Position numbers and translations under genes: made by a program. From the NCBI RefSeq assembly GCF_934560975.1, contig NZ_CAKTFO010000001.1, positions 124,001 through 188,000 of the forward strand: 64,000 bases of DNA. Reading direction: 5' to 3'. Of this stretch, positions 34,671 to 43,467 are shown piece after piece. This DNA is from an uncultured Sphingomonas sp. (lineage in GTDB: Bacteria; Pseudomonadota; Alphaproteobacteria; Sphingomonadales; Sphingomonadaceae). Within the stretch, counting starts at the first letter, position 1. Each line of letters begins with the position of its first letter. The notes beneath the pieces were generated by a model. The model was not told where the DNA came from. It saw only the letters and a program-made list of their open reading frames with translations, and did not search any database.

Positions 34671-35224
34671 TGGATGATGAAGCTGGTGAAATAAACGTCG
34701 TCCACGCCGCCAAAGCCCTCGCGATGTTGCAGAACATGGTTGATCACGTCCTTCAGCCGCTTGCGCAATGCCAGTTTGCCTTCGGGCGTGTCCAGTGCGG
34801 ACGCATCGGAGCTTGCCAGCACCTCCAGCACGGCCGAGCGGACCGGCATGTCGCTCTCTTCCAGATGCTTCACGACCTTTTCGTCGTAGAAGGTGGAGAC
34901 GCCCAGACCCATCTGGAGGAAGCCGTCCGTATCGCGCAGGTTGGACGTGAACGGCTGTTCCATCGGATAATAAGTCGACTTGTAGACTTCCGGGTTGATG
35001 CGGGTGCCGTCCGGCAGGTCGGTGGGGCCGGACTGCCCTTCCTTCAGCACCAGCTTCGGGCGGTGCGGATCTTCCTTGTGGCCGCCGCTGCCGCCCGCCG
35101 CATACAGGCCCGCGCCGACGCCGCCGCCGATCAGCACCAGCGGCAGGACGCCGAACAGCACCAGCTTCTTGACCAGTCCGCTTTTCTTCTTGGGGGCTTC
35201 GGCCGCTGCCTTGTCGTCACTCAT
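34667..35224 (-). CDS. fliL: Flagellar basal-body-associated protein FliL
   Basis: A 185-residue single-pass inner-membrane protein: a Lys-rich cytoplasmic N-terminus, one helix (LVLFGVLPLVLIGGGVGAGLYA, about residues 22-43) and a periplasmic domain with YYPMEQPFTSNLRDTDGFLQMGLGVSTFYDEKVV. It ends VDDVYFTSFIIQ, as FliL does. FliL rings surround MotB linkers and support stator function. It lies 12 bases after fliK. Confidence 0.93.
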   Translation of the reverse strand: MSDDKAAAEAPKKKSGLVKKLVLFGVLPLVLIGGGVGAGLYAAGGSGGHKEDPHRPKLVLKEGQSGPTDLPDGTRINPEVYKSTYYPMEQPFTSNLRDTDGFLQMGLGVSTFYDEKVVKHLEESDMPVRSAVLEVLASSDASALDTPEGKLALRKRLKDVINHVLQHREGFGGVDDVYFTSFIIQ

Positions 35225-35236
35225 CGTCGCTCACCA

Positions 35237-36646
35237 TCATGCGTAGAGCGCGTCCGCATCGCCGGACGCCGTCGAATCGGCTTCCGCCGTTCCCGACTGG
35301 TTACGCGCAAATGGTTGATGGCCGGTTGAGGATTGCCGATTCTGCCCACCCTGACCGTTCTGGGCGAGGGCCTGCTGCTGCTGCTGATGCTGCTGCTGAC
35401 CCGATGGATTGTCCCAGCGCGACTGGCCGGAGGAGCCATTGTCCTGCTGGCGCACGTCCACCTGCGTGTCGCTGATCCGCAAGCCTTGCGCGCGCGCCTC
35501 CGCCACCAGGCGCGGCTGGTTGTCGACCAGCAGGTTGCGGGTGGCGTCGGTGTCGGCGGTCAGGCGGATCGAGGCGCCGTCGTCGCTGTGGGCGATGGCG
35601 ACGCTAAGCGCGCCGAGATGCTGGGGATTGAGCTTGAAATGCAGGTTGTTGCCCCCGCCCGCCGAATGCGCGATCTCGCGCGCCAGCGTATCGAGCCATG
35701 CGCCGTCCTTGGCGACGGTCAGTTGCTGCTCCACGCCGATGTCGCTCGCGATCGGCGCGGCGCCGGCAAGGGCCGTGCCGGCCACGGGTTCGTTGACGCG
35801 CTGGGACAGCCCGATCGGCAGGGCCTCGGCGACGGTGCCGCCATCGGTACGGCGGCGCAGCACCGGCTGTGCGTCCGGCGTCGGCTTGGCGTCGCCAAGC
35901 GCCACGCTTTGTGCCGGCGCCTTGGCGGCGGCGCCGTTCGGAAGGGGTGCTGCGGTACCGCCGTCCTTCGCCTTCGCCTCCGCCGATCGGTCCTGCTGTG
36001 CGGCCGCCAGCAATGCCTTGAGCGAATCCGGCAGGGGGGTGCCGTCCGCCGCCGTGGACGTGGCGGTGGGCCGAGCCGGCTGAGCGGCATCCTTGGTCTG
36101 CTGATCGGTGCGGGGGAGCGCAACGGCAGGTGCGGCCTGTGTCGCGGCCATCGGAATGCCGGGCAGGGCGTTCGCCGCCGGCATGACCCTGGCGGCCGGG
36201 CTGCCGGCGATATTGGCGACCGGCGCTGCGGCAATCGGCTGAGCCTGCACCGGCGGCGCGGCAAAGGGGGCGAGCGCCAGCACGGCCATCGGCCCGGCGG
36301 CGATCGCGTCGGCCAGCGGATCGACGGCCTCGTCCTCCGTCGCGGCGGCAGCGTTCAGGTCGCTCGTGCCGTCGCTGGTCCCTTCCGCGACGCCGGGCAG
36401 TGTACCGGCCATCATCGTCTCGACCGCCGCCGCCGGTGGGATCGTTCCCGCCAGGCCATCGACGGGCAGCGCGATCGGCATGGCCGTGGACGGCGACACC
36501 GTTGCCAGCAACTCGGCAAAGGGATTGGGCAGGCCCGCGGGCACACCGGTCGCGGCCGCATCGCCGCCCGCAACCGTTCCGCCCGGCGTGCTGGCCGGGG
36601 CGAGAAGGGCGGACGCCCCACCCGCTGCGATCATTGTGTCAGCCAC
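35237..36646 (-). CDS. fliK: Flagellar hook-length control protein FliK
   Basis: A 469-residue secreted ruler protein. The long N-terminal part is Ala/Pro-rich and low-complexity, as in FliK. The conserved hook-control domain (about residues 315-410) contains NLHFKLNPQHLGALSVAIAHSDDGASIRLTADTDATRNLLVDNQPRL.. and GLRISDTQVDV. A glutamine-rich run (about 420-440) precedes the C-terminus. FliK is exported during hook growth and switches export specificity through FlhB. It overlaps the fliJ-like gene by eight bases. Confidence 0.88.
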   Translation of the reverse strand: MADTMIAAGGASALLAPASTPGGTVAGGDAAATGVPAGLPNPFAELLATVSPSTAMPIALPVDGLAGTIPPAAAVETMMAGTLPGVAEGTSDGTSDLNAAAATEDEAVDPLADAIAAGPMAVLALAPFAAPPVQAQPIAAAPVANIAGSPAARVMPAANALPGIPMAATQAAPAVALPRTDQQTKDAAQPARPTATSTAADGTPLPDSLKALLAAAQQDRSAEAKAKDGGTAAPLPNGAAAKAPAQSVALGDAKPTPDAQPVLRRRTDGGTVAEALPIGLSQRVNEPVAGTALAGAAPIASDIGVEQQLTVAKDGAWLDTLAREIAHSAGGGNNLHFKLNPQHLGALSVAIAHSDDGASIRLTADTDATRNLLVDNQPRLVAEARAQGLRISDTQVDVRQQDNGSSGQSRWDNPSGQQQHQQQQQALAQNGQGGQNRQSSTGHQPFARNQSGTAEADSTASGDADALYA

Positions 36647-37064
36647 GTGCCGTGTCCTTGCCGTTGCGCGGGCGGATGCCCGCCATCATGCGGTCTTCGA
36701 TCATGCGCTGGAGGTCGGCCACCGCCCGGGTCTGGAGCCGTTCGGCGCTTTCCCGCGCAATGTCGGCATCGCGCCGTTCGTCCGCGCGTGCCGATGCGGT
36801 CACCCGCGCGGCGTTGATGGCGCTGGTCAGGCCCTCGCGCACCGAATCCAGCCGCTGGCCCAATTCGCCGGTATTGGCGAGCGAAGCACCGCTCATCTGT
36901 CCCGTCGCCGGGATCAGGCTGGAGCGGAGCGCGGACAGTCGCGCGGCGTTGCCTTCCAGCTGCACCACCTTGCCCTCAGCCGTCGCGGCCTCGCTCACGG
37001 CGCGGAGGTGCTGGACCTCGCGGACTCGGGTGATTCGGGCGCGGCGCGCGGCAAGGGCTTTCAT
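36639..37064 (-). CDS. fliJ: Probable flagellar export chaperone FliJ
   Basis: A 141-residue, highly charged, alpha-helical protein with heptad-like patterns throughout (RITRVREVQHLRAVSEAATAEGKVV..., ADERRDADIARESAERLQTRAVADLQRMIEDRMM). Sequence conservation in FliJ is low, so the call rests on size, coiled-coil character and position directly after fliI and before fliK. FliJ links the FliI ATPase to FlhA. It overlaps fliI by four bases. Confidence 0.75.
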   Translation of the reverse strand: MKALAARRARITRVREVQHLRAVSEAATAEGKVVQLEGNAARLSALRSSLIPATGQMSGASLANTGELGQRLDSVREGLTSAINAARVTASARADERRDADIARESAERLQTRAVADLQRMIEDRMMAGIRPRNGKDTARG

Positions 37065-38386
37065 GCCCCGAAGTTATCGACCAGTTGCGTAACCGAGACG
37101 TTAAGAGTGATGAGTTCGTGCTGATCCTGGCGCAAAAATTCCAGGATCAGCGGCATGTGGGCGATGGCCGCGTCCACGATCGGATCGCTGCCGTCCTTGT
37201 ACGCGCCCATCAGGATCAGATCGCGATTTTCCTCATACACCGACCACAGACGGCGCAGCGTGCGGGCGGCCATGGCGTGGGGTGGCGCGATGATGTCGGA
37301 CATCACGCGGCTCAGCGACTTGCCCACGTCGATCGCGGGGAACACGCCCTGTTCGGCCAGCGCCCGCGACAGGATGATGTGCCCGTCGACGATCGCGCGC
37401 GCCGTGTCGACGATGGGGTCGGACGTGTCGTCGCCATCGGCCAGCACGGTGTAGAGGGCGGTGATCGACCCGCCGGTGCGGACGTCCACGCCGGCCCGCT
37501 CGCACAGACGCGGGATCAGGCCGAGCGCGGAGGGGGGATAGCCCTTCATCGTGGGCGGCTCACCCAGGCTGAGGCCGATTTCGCGCTGGGCATGGGCCAC
37601 GCGCGTCAGCGAATCGACCAGCAGCAGCACGCGCTTGCCCTGATCGCGGAAATATTCGGCGATGGCGGTCGCCCGCATGGCGGCGCGCAGGCGCAGGATC
37701 GGGGGATGGTCCGCCGGCACCGCGACCACGGCCGTCTTGTGACGCACGCCGTCCAGCTTGGTGGCGAGGAAGTCGGACACTTCGCGGCTGCGTTCGCCGA
37801 CCAGCCCGACCACGATCACGTCGGCCACGGCACCTTGCAGCATCTGCCCCATCAGCACCGACTTGCCGACGCCCGAACCGGCGGCGATGGCGATGCGCTG
37901 GCCCACGCCGGCGGTCAGCAGCGCGTTGATCGCGCGCACGCCGAAGTCGAACGGCTCGGTCACGCGGGCGCGATCGAGCGGGTTGGATCGCTTGCCGGCG
38001 AGCGGCCAGCGATCCCGGGTGGCGATCGGCCCCATGCCGTCGATCGGATTGCCGAGCGCGTCGACCACCCGGCCGAGCAGGGCATCGCCCACATCCACAT
38101 GCGTGCCGCGCCGATCGGGTTCGACCCGCGCGCCGCAGCTGTGCGGCGCATCGGCGTCCAGCGCCATCAGCAAAGTACGGTCGCCGCGAAAGCCGACCAC
38201 TTCCGCCAAGGCGGCATGGCCATCCGCATCGATCACGCGCGCATTGGCGCCGACCGGCTCGCGAAAGCCGGTCGCTTCCAGCATCAGCCCGTCATAGGCC
38301 GCCAGCCGACCGACCCGGCGCGGGCCGCTGCCCTCGATGTCGATCGCGTCCAGCATCGCCGCCGCGTGCGCGGCTAGGTCGTTCAC
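37061..38386 (-). CDS. fliI: Flagellum-specific ATPase FliI
   Basis: A 441-residue F1-beta-like ATPase. Walker A is AGSGVGKSVLMGQ (residues 169-181), with VVGLVGERSREVSDF near 193, Walker B in RVLLLVDSLTRVAHAQREIGLSLGEPPTMKGYPPS near 255, and ARTLRRLWSVYEENRDLILMGAYKDGSDPIVD near 380. FliI hexamers energise flagellar export with FliH and FliJ. The GTG start overlaps the fliH stop as GTGA. Confidence 0.96.
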   Translation of the reverse strand: MNDLAAHAAAMLDAIDIEGSGPRRVGRLAAYDGLMLEATGFREPVGANARVIDADGHAALAEVVGFRGDRTLLMALDADAPHSCGARVEPDRRGTHVDVGDALLGRVVDALGNPIDGMGPIATRDRWPLAGKRSNPLDRARVTEPFDFGVRAINALLTAGVGQRIAIAAGSGVGKSVLMGQMLQGAVADVIVVGLVGERSREVSDFLATKLDGVRHKTAVVAVPADHPPILRLRAAMRATAIAEYFRDQGKRVLLLVDSLTRVAHAQREIGLSLGEPPTMKGYPPSALGLIPRLCERAGVDVRTGGSITALYTVLADGDDTSDPIVDTARAIVDGHIILSRALAEQGVFPAIDVGKSLSRVMSDIIAPPHAMAARTLRRLWSVYEENRDLILMGAYKDGSDPIVDAAIAHMPLILEFLRQDQHELITLNVSVTQLVDNFGA

Positions 38387-39048
38387 TTGGGCGCACCCAG
38401 TCTGTCGAGCGCGGCGCGCAGCCGTTCCAGCCGGACATGCGGGCCATCCTCGACCCAGCCCGCGCCCGTGTCGAGCACGACGGACCCCGGCGCCAGCAGG
38501 GGATCGCCGACCATCTCCACGGCAAAGGTCGCCCCGGACAGGCGAACGATATCGGTCGGGTGGAGGCGCAGGCGCGAGGGCGTGGTTTCTTCCGCAATGG
38601 TGGCGGCAACGGAATGGCAGCGTTCGGCCAACGTGTCCGGATTGACCTCGACCTCGCCCACGATCTGGGTGACCAGGCGCAGCACGCTGGCGGACAGCAC
38701 CGCCGCCAGACCGTCCGCACCACCCGGATTCAGCGCCTGGAGGCTGCTGGCGAGGTGGGCGAGCGCGACCTGTTCATGCTCAAGCTCGGCCAGAGCCAGC
38801 CTGCGGCCTTCCTCAAGCCCTTCGGCATAGCCCTGCGCCATCAGCGCCTCGACATCGACAGCCGGCTGCGCGGCGGGCGCGGGTGCGGCAGCGGCGTAAG
38901 GAAGCGGCGCTTCCTCGGTTTCGCCGGTGCTCCAACGCGAGAAGCCGGTCGGGTCGCCCACGCCGCGCGGCGCGAAGGTGCGGGCGCTGGGACGGGTCCA
39001 CACCGGCACCCGCGCCATGTCGGCAAAGGCCGCCGCGCCATCAGACAT
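38383..39048 (-). CDS. fliH: Flagellar assembly protein FliH
   Basis: A 221-residue, Ala/Glu-rich protein. The central helix (VEALMAQGYAEGLEEGRRLALAELEHEQVALAHLASSL, about residues 67-105) has the small-xxx-small spacing typical of FliH and V/F-type stator stalks. The C-terminal domain (VLRLVTQIVGEVEVNPDTLAERC..., VVLDTGAGWVEDGPHVRLERLRAAL) matches the FliH/HrpE family. It negatively regulates FliI and docks it to FliN. It overlaps fliG by eight bases. Confidence 0.85.
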   Translation of the reverse strand: MSDGAAAFADMARVPVWTRPSARTFAPRGVGDPTGFSRWSTGETEEAPLPYAAAAPAPAAQPAVDVEALMAQGYAEGLEEGRRLALAELEHEQVALAHLASSLQALNPGGADGLAAVLSASVLRLVTQIVGEVEVNPDTLAERCHSVAATIAEETTPSRLRLHPTDIVRLSGATFAVEMVGDPLLAPGSVVLDTGAGWVEDGPHVRLERLRAALDRLGAPK

Positions 39049-40072
39049 AATCGTCGTCCTTGCCGCCCAGGTTGATCGTGCCTTCGGCCGCCATGCGGCG
39101 CGCGGTACCGAGCATGTCCTTCTGCGCTTCCTGAACCTCCGCCAGGCGCATCGGGCCCTTGTCCGCGATCGCGTCCTGGATCGACTGCGCCGCGCGGCTG
39201 GACATGCAGCCGAACATCTTGGTCTTGAGCCGCTCGTCCGCGCCCTTCAGCGCCACCACCAGGATGTCGCTGTCGACCGAGCGGAGCAGGGTGCCCATGC
39301 TCTTGTCGTCCAGCGCCATCAGATTGTCGAACACGAACATTTCGTCCTCGATCGACCGGGCCAGCGTCTTGTCGAGCTTTTGCAGCGCCTTGATGATCCG
39401 CTGTTCGGCGGTCTTGCGGGTGTTGTTGACGATCTGCGCCGCTTCGCTGGTGCCGCCGCGCTTGGTGGCGCCGCCCGACTTGGCCGGGGCCACGGGACGC
39501 AGCAGCAGCTCTTCCAGATCGGCGATCGCCTCAGCCGTCACCGGCCCGAGCGTGGCGACGCGCTGGATCAGGTCCGCCTGCATCTCGTCGGGCATCAATT
39601 GCAGCACGTCGGCGGCGATCGGCGGATCGAGGTGCGCCAGCACCAAAGCGACGATCTGCGGATGCTCATTCTCGACCAAGGCGGCAATGGTGCGCGGATC
39701 CATCCACTTCAGCGCCTCCAGCCCGTTGGAGCGGGTGGGCGGCGTGATGCGGGCCAACATGCTCTCGGCCCGCTCGTTGCCGAGCGCCTTGTGCATCATG
39801 CCGCGGATCTGCTGATCGGAATCGAAGCCGATGGTGGTGCGCTCGCGGGCGCGGACCACGAAGCTGTCGAGCACGCTGTTGACCTGCCGCTCGCTGACGT
39901 CAGCCACGCCGAACATGGCCCCGCCGAGATGCTGGACTTCCTGGGGGTCGAGCCGGCCGAGCAGCTGCGCCGCTTCCTCCTCGCCCAGCAGCATCAGCAG
40001 GATCGCGGCCGCCTGGCTGCCTTCGGGCACGGCACCGGGCGCGGTCATGGTCATGGTGTCGGCCTCAGCCAT
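39041..40072 (-). CDS. fliG: Flagellar motor switch protein FliG
   Basis: A 343-residue C-ring protein. The ATG at 40072 overlaps the end of fliF and gives the usual length. Conserved blocks: AAAILLMLLGEEEAAQLLGRLDPQEVQ near residue 20, MDPRTIAALVENEHPQIVALVLAHLDP near 120 with the EHPQ motif of the middle domain, and a C-terminal torque-generating domain with DDKSMGTLLRSVDSDILVVALKGADERLKTKMFGCMSSRAAQSI, which carries the charged residues that contact MotA. It ends KDDDYV. Confidence 0.96.
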   Translation of the reverse strand: MAEADTMTMTAPGAVPEGSQAAAILLMLLGEEEAAQLLGRLDPQEVQHLGGAMFGVADVSERQVNSVLDSFVVRARERTTIGFDSDQQIRGMMHKALGNERAESMLARITPPTRSNGLEALKWMDPRTIAALVENEHPQIVALVLAHLDPPIAADVLQLMPDEMQADLIQRVATLGPVTAEAIADLEELLLRPVAPAKSGGATKRGGTSEAAQIVNNTRKTAEQRIIKALQKLDKTLARSIEDEMFVFDNLMALDDKSMGTLLRSVDSDILVVALKGADERLKTKMFGCMSSRAAQSIQDAIADKGPMRLAEVQEAQKDMLGTARRMAAEGTINLGGKDDDYV

Positions 40073-41780
40073 TCTGCTCGGCTCCACGGGGCATGTCGGC
40101 ACGGATCAGGTCGCGGACGACCAGGGCGGCGCGATCGGGATCCTGCCGGACGAAGTTACGGATCAGGGCGGCGCGGTCGGCATAGCCGGGCGCGGCCTCG
40201 ATCATGTCCAGCGTCACGGGTCGGTCGGGGTTGGCAACGGCATCGCTGACCAAGGCGGCGGCGATCTCGTTGCCGATGCTCGCATCGCGGCTCTCGTCGC
40301 GAGCAGGCAGCGCGGCGGCTGCTTCGGCCCCTCCCTTGGCCCCGGCGTTGCGCTTCTTCATCAGCGGACGGACCACGAAGAAGAAGGTCAGCAATGCGAT
40401 CACCAGGCCGGTGCCGTTGCGGGCGGCCATGCCGACCCACGACGCCTCATACCATTTCGGCGCGTCGGCGGGTGTCGCCTCGATAAACTGGCGCGAGGAG
40501 AGGGCGAACTGGTCGCCACGGGCCTGATCGAAACCGACCGCGCCCTTGATCAGCTGCTCCAGCTGGGCAAGCTCAGCCGTGCCGCGCGGCTTGGCGCCCT
40601 GCTTCAGCGCCACCGCCACCGACAGCCGCTTGACGGTGCCGGTCGGGTTCTTGGTCACGGACACTTCGCGGCCGAGCTGGAAGGTGCGGTCGAACTGTTC
40701 GGACGTCTTGCCCTGGGTCGATGCGGCGGTGGTGCCCGGCTGGGCGCCGTTCGCACCGGGGGTCAGCGTCTGGTTCGGCTGGGTCGACACCTGCGCCGCG
40801 GTCGGCGCCTGGTTGGCTATCGCGCCGGGGATGCCGCCGGGCTGCTGGCCGTTGGCGGCGTCATTGGCCCATTCGCCCTTTTCGGCGGCGAGCACGGCCT
40901 GATCCTTGGGATAGGATTCCCGCGTCGCCTGCACCTCGGCGAAGTCGAGGTCGGCATGGACTTCGGCGGTGAAGCCGTCCGCGCCCACCAGCGGCGTCAG
41001 CAGCTTGGCCAGCGCCTCCTTGTAACGCTGCTCGATCTCGCCCTGCATCTCGATCTGACGATCGCCGGCGGCATCGCCGCCCTTGCGCGACAGGAGCTTG
41101 CCGGTCTGGTCGACGACCGAGACATTGTCCGGCGACAGGCCCGGCACCGACGTGGCGACCAGGTTCACGATCGCCTGCACCTGGCCTTCCGACAGAGCGC
41201 GGCCGGAGCGCAGGGTGAGCATGACGGAAGCGGAGGCCGGGGCCTGGTCGCGGACGAACACGCTCGGCTGCTCGGCAGCGAGGTGGACCTTGGCGCTGGC
41301 GACCGCGTCGATCGCCTCGATGGTGCGGGCCAGGTCTGTCTCGCGCGCGGTGCGCAGCCGTTCGCCCTCGACCGCGCGGCTCGCGCCCATCGGCAGCGAC
41401 GCGATGACCGAGTCGCCATCCGGCGCGCTCTTGGGAAGGCCCGCCTGGGCGAGCAGCATCTTGGCGCGGTAGAAGTCGGTGTCGGACACGGTCAGCGCGC
41501 CGGTGTCGCGGTTGAGCGTGTACTTGATGCCCGACGTGGTGAGCGTGTCGGCCACCGCCGCCTTGTCCTGATCGCTCAGGCCGGCGAACAGATCGCGCTG
41601 CGGCCCGGTGGCGAACATGGTCCAGGCGAGCACCGCGATCAGGATCGCGGCGGCGACCCCGATCAGGGGCAGGCTCTTGGCGACCGCCGGCTGGCGGCTG
41701 AAGCTCTTCACGCGCTCCAGCACCGCGCCCGTGGGGGCGGCGGGGGTGGAGACGGGAACCGGGAGTGCTGCGTCGCTCAT
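40065..41780 (-). CDS. fliF: Flagellar M-ring protein FliF
   Basis: A 571-residue inner-membrane ring protein. The first helix is LPLIGVAAAILIAVLAWTMFATG (about residues 39-62), followed by YscJ/FliF ring-building motifs (ALFAGLSDQDKAAVADTL-like region, YRAKMLLAQAGLPKSAPDG..., SVMLTLRSGRALSEGQVQAIVNLVATSVPGLSPDNVSVVDQTGKLL). The second helix is near residue 458 (GLVIALLTFFFVVRPLMKK). The C-terminal tail DRAALVVRDLI contacts FliG. It follows fliE by three bases. Confidence 0.96.
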   Translation of the reverse strand: MSDAALPVPVSTPAAPTGAVLERVKSFSRQPAVAKSLPLIGVAAAILIAVLAWTMFATGPQRDLFAGLSDQDKAAVADTLTTSGIKYTLNRDTGALTVSDTDFYRAKMLLAQAGLPKSAPDGDSVIASLPMGASRAVEGERLRTARETDLARTIEAIDAVASAKVHLAAEQPSVFVRDQAPASASVMLTLRSGRALSEGQVQAIVNLVATSVPGLSPDNVSVVDQTGKLLSRKGGDAAGDRQIEMQGEIEQRYKEALAKLLTPLVGADGFTAEVHADLDFAEVQATRESYPKDQAVLAAEKGEWANDAANGQQPGGIPGAIANQAPTAAQVSTQPNQTLTPGANGAQPGTTAASTQGKTSEQFDRTFQLGREVSVTKNPTGTVKRLSVAVALKQGAKPRGTAELAQLEQLIKGAVGFDQARGDQFALSSRQFIEATPADAPKWYEASWVGMAARNGTGLVIALLTFFFVVRPLMKKRNAGAKGGAEAAAALPARDESRDASIGNEIAAALVSDAVANPDRPVTLDMIEAAPGYADRAALIRNFVRQDPDRAALVVRDLIRADMPRGAEQNG

Positions 41781-41783
41781 CGA

Positions 41784-42134
41784 TTAAACCGGCATGCTCA
41801 TGATGTCCTTGTAAGCGGACAGGAGTTTGTTGCGGACCTGAAGGGTCGTCTGAAAACCCATGGAGGCCTGTTCCCGGGCGAGCATCACGGCTGCGATGTC
41901 GGTGGTCTCACCCTTCATGTAGGCGTTAGTGGTTAATTCGGCGTTAGCCTGGCTGGCGTTGACGCTGTTCAGCGCGCTCTTCATCGCGCCCGGGAAATTG
42001 TCGGTCGCGGGGGCGGCGGGCGTGGCGGCGGCGATCGGCTTGGCGGCGTCGGTCGCGGCTTTTTGCAGGGCGCTGTTCTGCTGGAGAATGGCGCTCCGCA
42101 TCTGCAGCAGGCTGGCGGGGGTGATGGTGGTCAT
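41784..42134 (-). CDS. fliE: Flagellar hook-basal body protein FliE
   Basis: A 116-residue rod-base protein that joins the MS-ring to the rod. The FliE signature is the C-terminal half: FPGAMKSALNSVNASQANAELTTNAYMKGETTDIAAVMLAREQASMGFQTTLQVRNKLLSAYKDIMSMPV. It lies 14 bases after the sigma54 activator gene, so both are read from one promoter. Confidence 0.94.
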   Translation of the reverse strand: MTTITPASLLQMRSAILQQNSALQKAATDAAKPIAAATPAAPATDNFPGAMKSALNSVNASQANAELTTNAYMKGETTDIAAVMLAREQASMGFQTTLQVRNKLLSAYKDIMSMPV

Positions 42135-42148
42135 GGTTCAGTGCGTCC

Positions 42149-43423
42149 TCACGCCGCCGCCCGCATGCCGGCAAGCCGGTAGCGGAGCGTGCGCTCGCTG
42201 ATGCCGAGCAGCTGGGCGGTGCGCTGGCGATGTCCGCCGGTTGCGGCAAGGGCGTCCTCGATCGCGTCATATTCGGATTGCCGCGCCGCATCGGCGAGGC
42301 GGGTGGCGCCGCCCGCCGGGCTGGCGGCACGGGCGGATTCGGGCACGTAGCGGACGCTCTGCGCGGCGGCGAGCGTGCCGGCTTCGACGGTCAGGTCGCC
42401 GGTATCGACCCGGTCGCCCGAGCGCAGCAGCATGGCGCGCTGAAGCACATTTTCCAGCTCGCGGACATTGCCGGGCCAGCCATGGCTCATCAGCCGGTCC
42501 AGCGCCGCATTGGTCGGCCACGGGAAGCCGTCTCCCGGCGTCAGGTGGCGCAGCATCAGCGTCGCGCTGATCGCGCGCACGTCCAGCCGGCGTTCGGCCA
42601 GCGGCTTCAGCAGCAGCGGCATGACGTTCAGCCGCCAGTAGAGGTCGGCGCGGAAACGGCCCTCGGCCACCTCCGTCGCCAGGTCGCGATTGGCGGCCGC
42701 CACGACGCGGACGTTGATCGGCACCGGCTTGGTCGCGCCGATCGGCAGCACTTCGCGCTCCTGCAGCGCGCGGAGCAGCTTGGCCTGGAGCGACAGCGGC
42801 ATCTCGGCAATTTCGTCCAGCAGCAGGGTGCCGCCATCGGCCGCGCGGAACAGGCCCTCGCCGGCGCCGGCGGCACCGGTGAAGGCGCCCTTCTGGTGGC
42901 CGAACAGCATCGCTTCCAGCATCGATTCGGGCAGAGCGGCGCAATTCACCGCCACGAACGGGCCAGCCGCGCGGGTCGAACGGGTGTGGATGAAGCGGGC
43001 CAGCCCTTCCTTGCCGGTGCCGGTCTCGCCCAACACCAGCACGGTTGCGTCATGCGCGGCGATGCGGGCAGCGAGCTTCAGGAAGGCGGCGCTTTCCGGT
43101 TCGCCGCAGGCCGGGCGACCTTCAGGCCGCACCAGTTCCGCGATCAGGGCATGGGCGAACGCCATGTCCGCGAAGCCGAAAGCGACCTCGGCCGGCAGGC
43201 CCTTGGCGGCGGGCGTGAAGGCAGGCTCGCCCTCGCGCACGGTGATCACGATGTCGGTGTGGCGGGCAAAGGCCTTCTCCGCAGCGGAGATGATCCGGAT
43301 CAGGTCGCGGGGTGCCGCGTCGGCGGCCGCGATACGGCGGACGTCCAGCCCGACCCCGACCAGCCAGGGTGCCAGGGCCGGATCGGCAGATGCCGCGCCT
43401 TCGCTCAGTCCGATCTCGCTCAT
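42149..43423 (-). CDS. Sigma54-dependent flagellar transcriptional activator (FlbD/FleQ-like)
   Basis: A 424-residue enhancer-binding protein. The start at 43423 is chosen over a much longer frame upstream that runs through the flagellin promoter. Residues 1-105 form a variable domain in which I cannot see the conserved receiver aspartate and lysine. The AAA+ domain spans about 108-335 with Walker A VLGETGTGKEG (130-140), GAFTGA (179-184, the sigma54 contact loop), Walker B GGTLLLDEI (197-205), and GWPGNVRELENVLQRAMLL. A Fis-type helix-turn-helix closes the protein (ALAATGGHRQRTAQLLGISERTLRYRL). It heads the fliE-fliR operon and is the natural activator of the sigma54 promoters at 49501 and 52273. 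Repeats CGGCA-N6-TGCCG beside these and its own promoter are candidate binding sites. Confidence 0.9.
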   Translation of the reverse strand: MSEIGLSEGAASADPALAPWLVGVGLDVRRIAAADAAPRDLIRIISAAEKAFARHTDIVITVREGEPAFTPAAKGLPAEVAFGFADMAFAHALIAELVRPEGRPACGEPESAAFLKLAARIAAHDATVLVLGETGTGKEGLARFIHTRSTRAAGPFVAVNCAALPESMLEAMLFGHQKGAFTGAAGAGEGLFRAADGGTLLLDEIAEMPLSLQAKLLRALQEREVLPIGATKPVPINVRVVAAANRDLATEVAEGRFRADLYWRLNVMPLLLKPLAERRLDVRAISATLMLRHLTPGDGFPWPTNAALDRLMSHGWPGNVRELENVLQRAMLLRSGDRVDTGDLTVEAGTLAAAQSVRYVPESARAASPAGGATRLADAARQSEYDAIEDALAATGGHRQRTAQLLGISERTLRYRLAGMRAAA

Positions 43424-43439
43424 AACCGCTCCCCGAATC

Positions 43440-43455
43440 CGGCAAGATCTTGCCG
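43440..43455. promoter_or_regulatory. Enhancer-like palindrome CGGCA-N6-TGCCG (site 1)
   Basis: A perfect 16-base palindrome, CGGCAAGATCTTGCCG, 17 bases upstream of the activator gene's start codon. The inner 14 bases are repeated exactly at 52185-52198. It overlaps the expected transcription start of the candidate sigma54 promoter beside it, a place suited to autorepression. It is also about 150 bases upstream of the flagellin promoter. Confidence 0.7.
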
Positions 43456-43467
43456 TCGATGTGCCGG
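43450..43467 (-). promoter_or_regulatory. Candidate sigma54 promoter of the activator-fliE operon
   Basis: On the minus strand CGGCACA-TCGA-CGGCA keeps GG-N10-GC spacing with a perfect GGCAC -24 element but a weak -12 (CGGC for TTGC). The predicted start of transcription, near 43440, is about 17 bases before the activator's ATG. The match is clearly poorer than at 49501 and 52273. Confidence 0.45.

Noticed and set aside
39831..41936. Long plus-strand frames antisense to fliF/fliG, and likewise 47261-49501 antisense to flhA
   Set aside because: The opposite strand carries complete, conserved flagellar genes. These frames have no recognisable domain and no ribosome sites.
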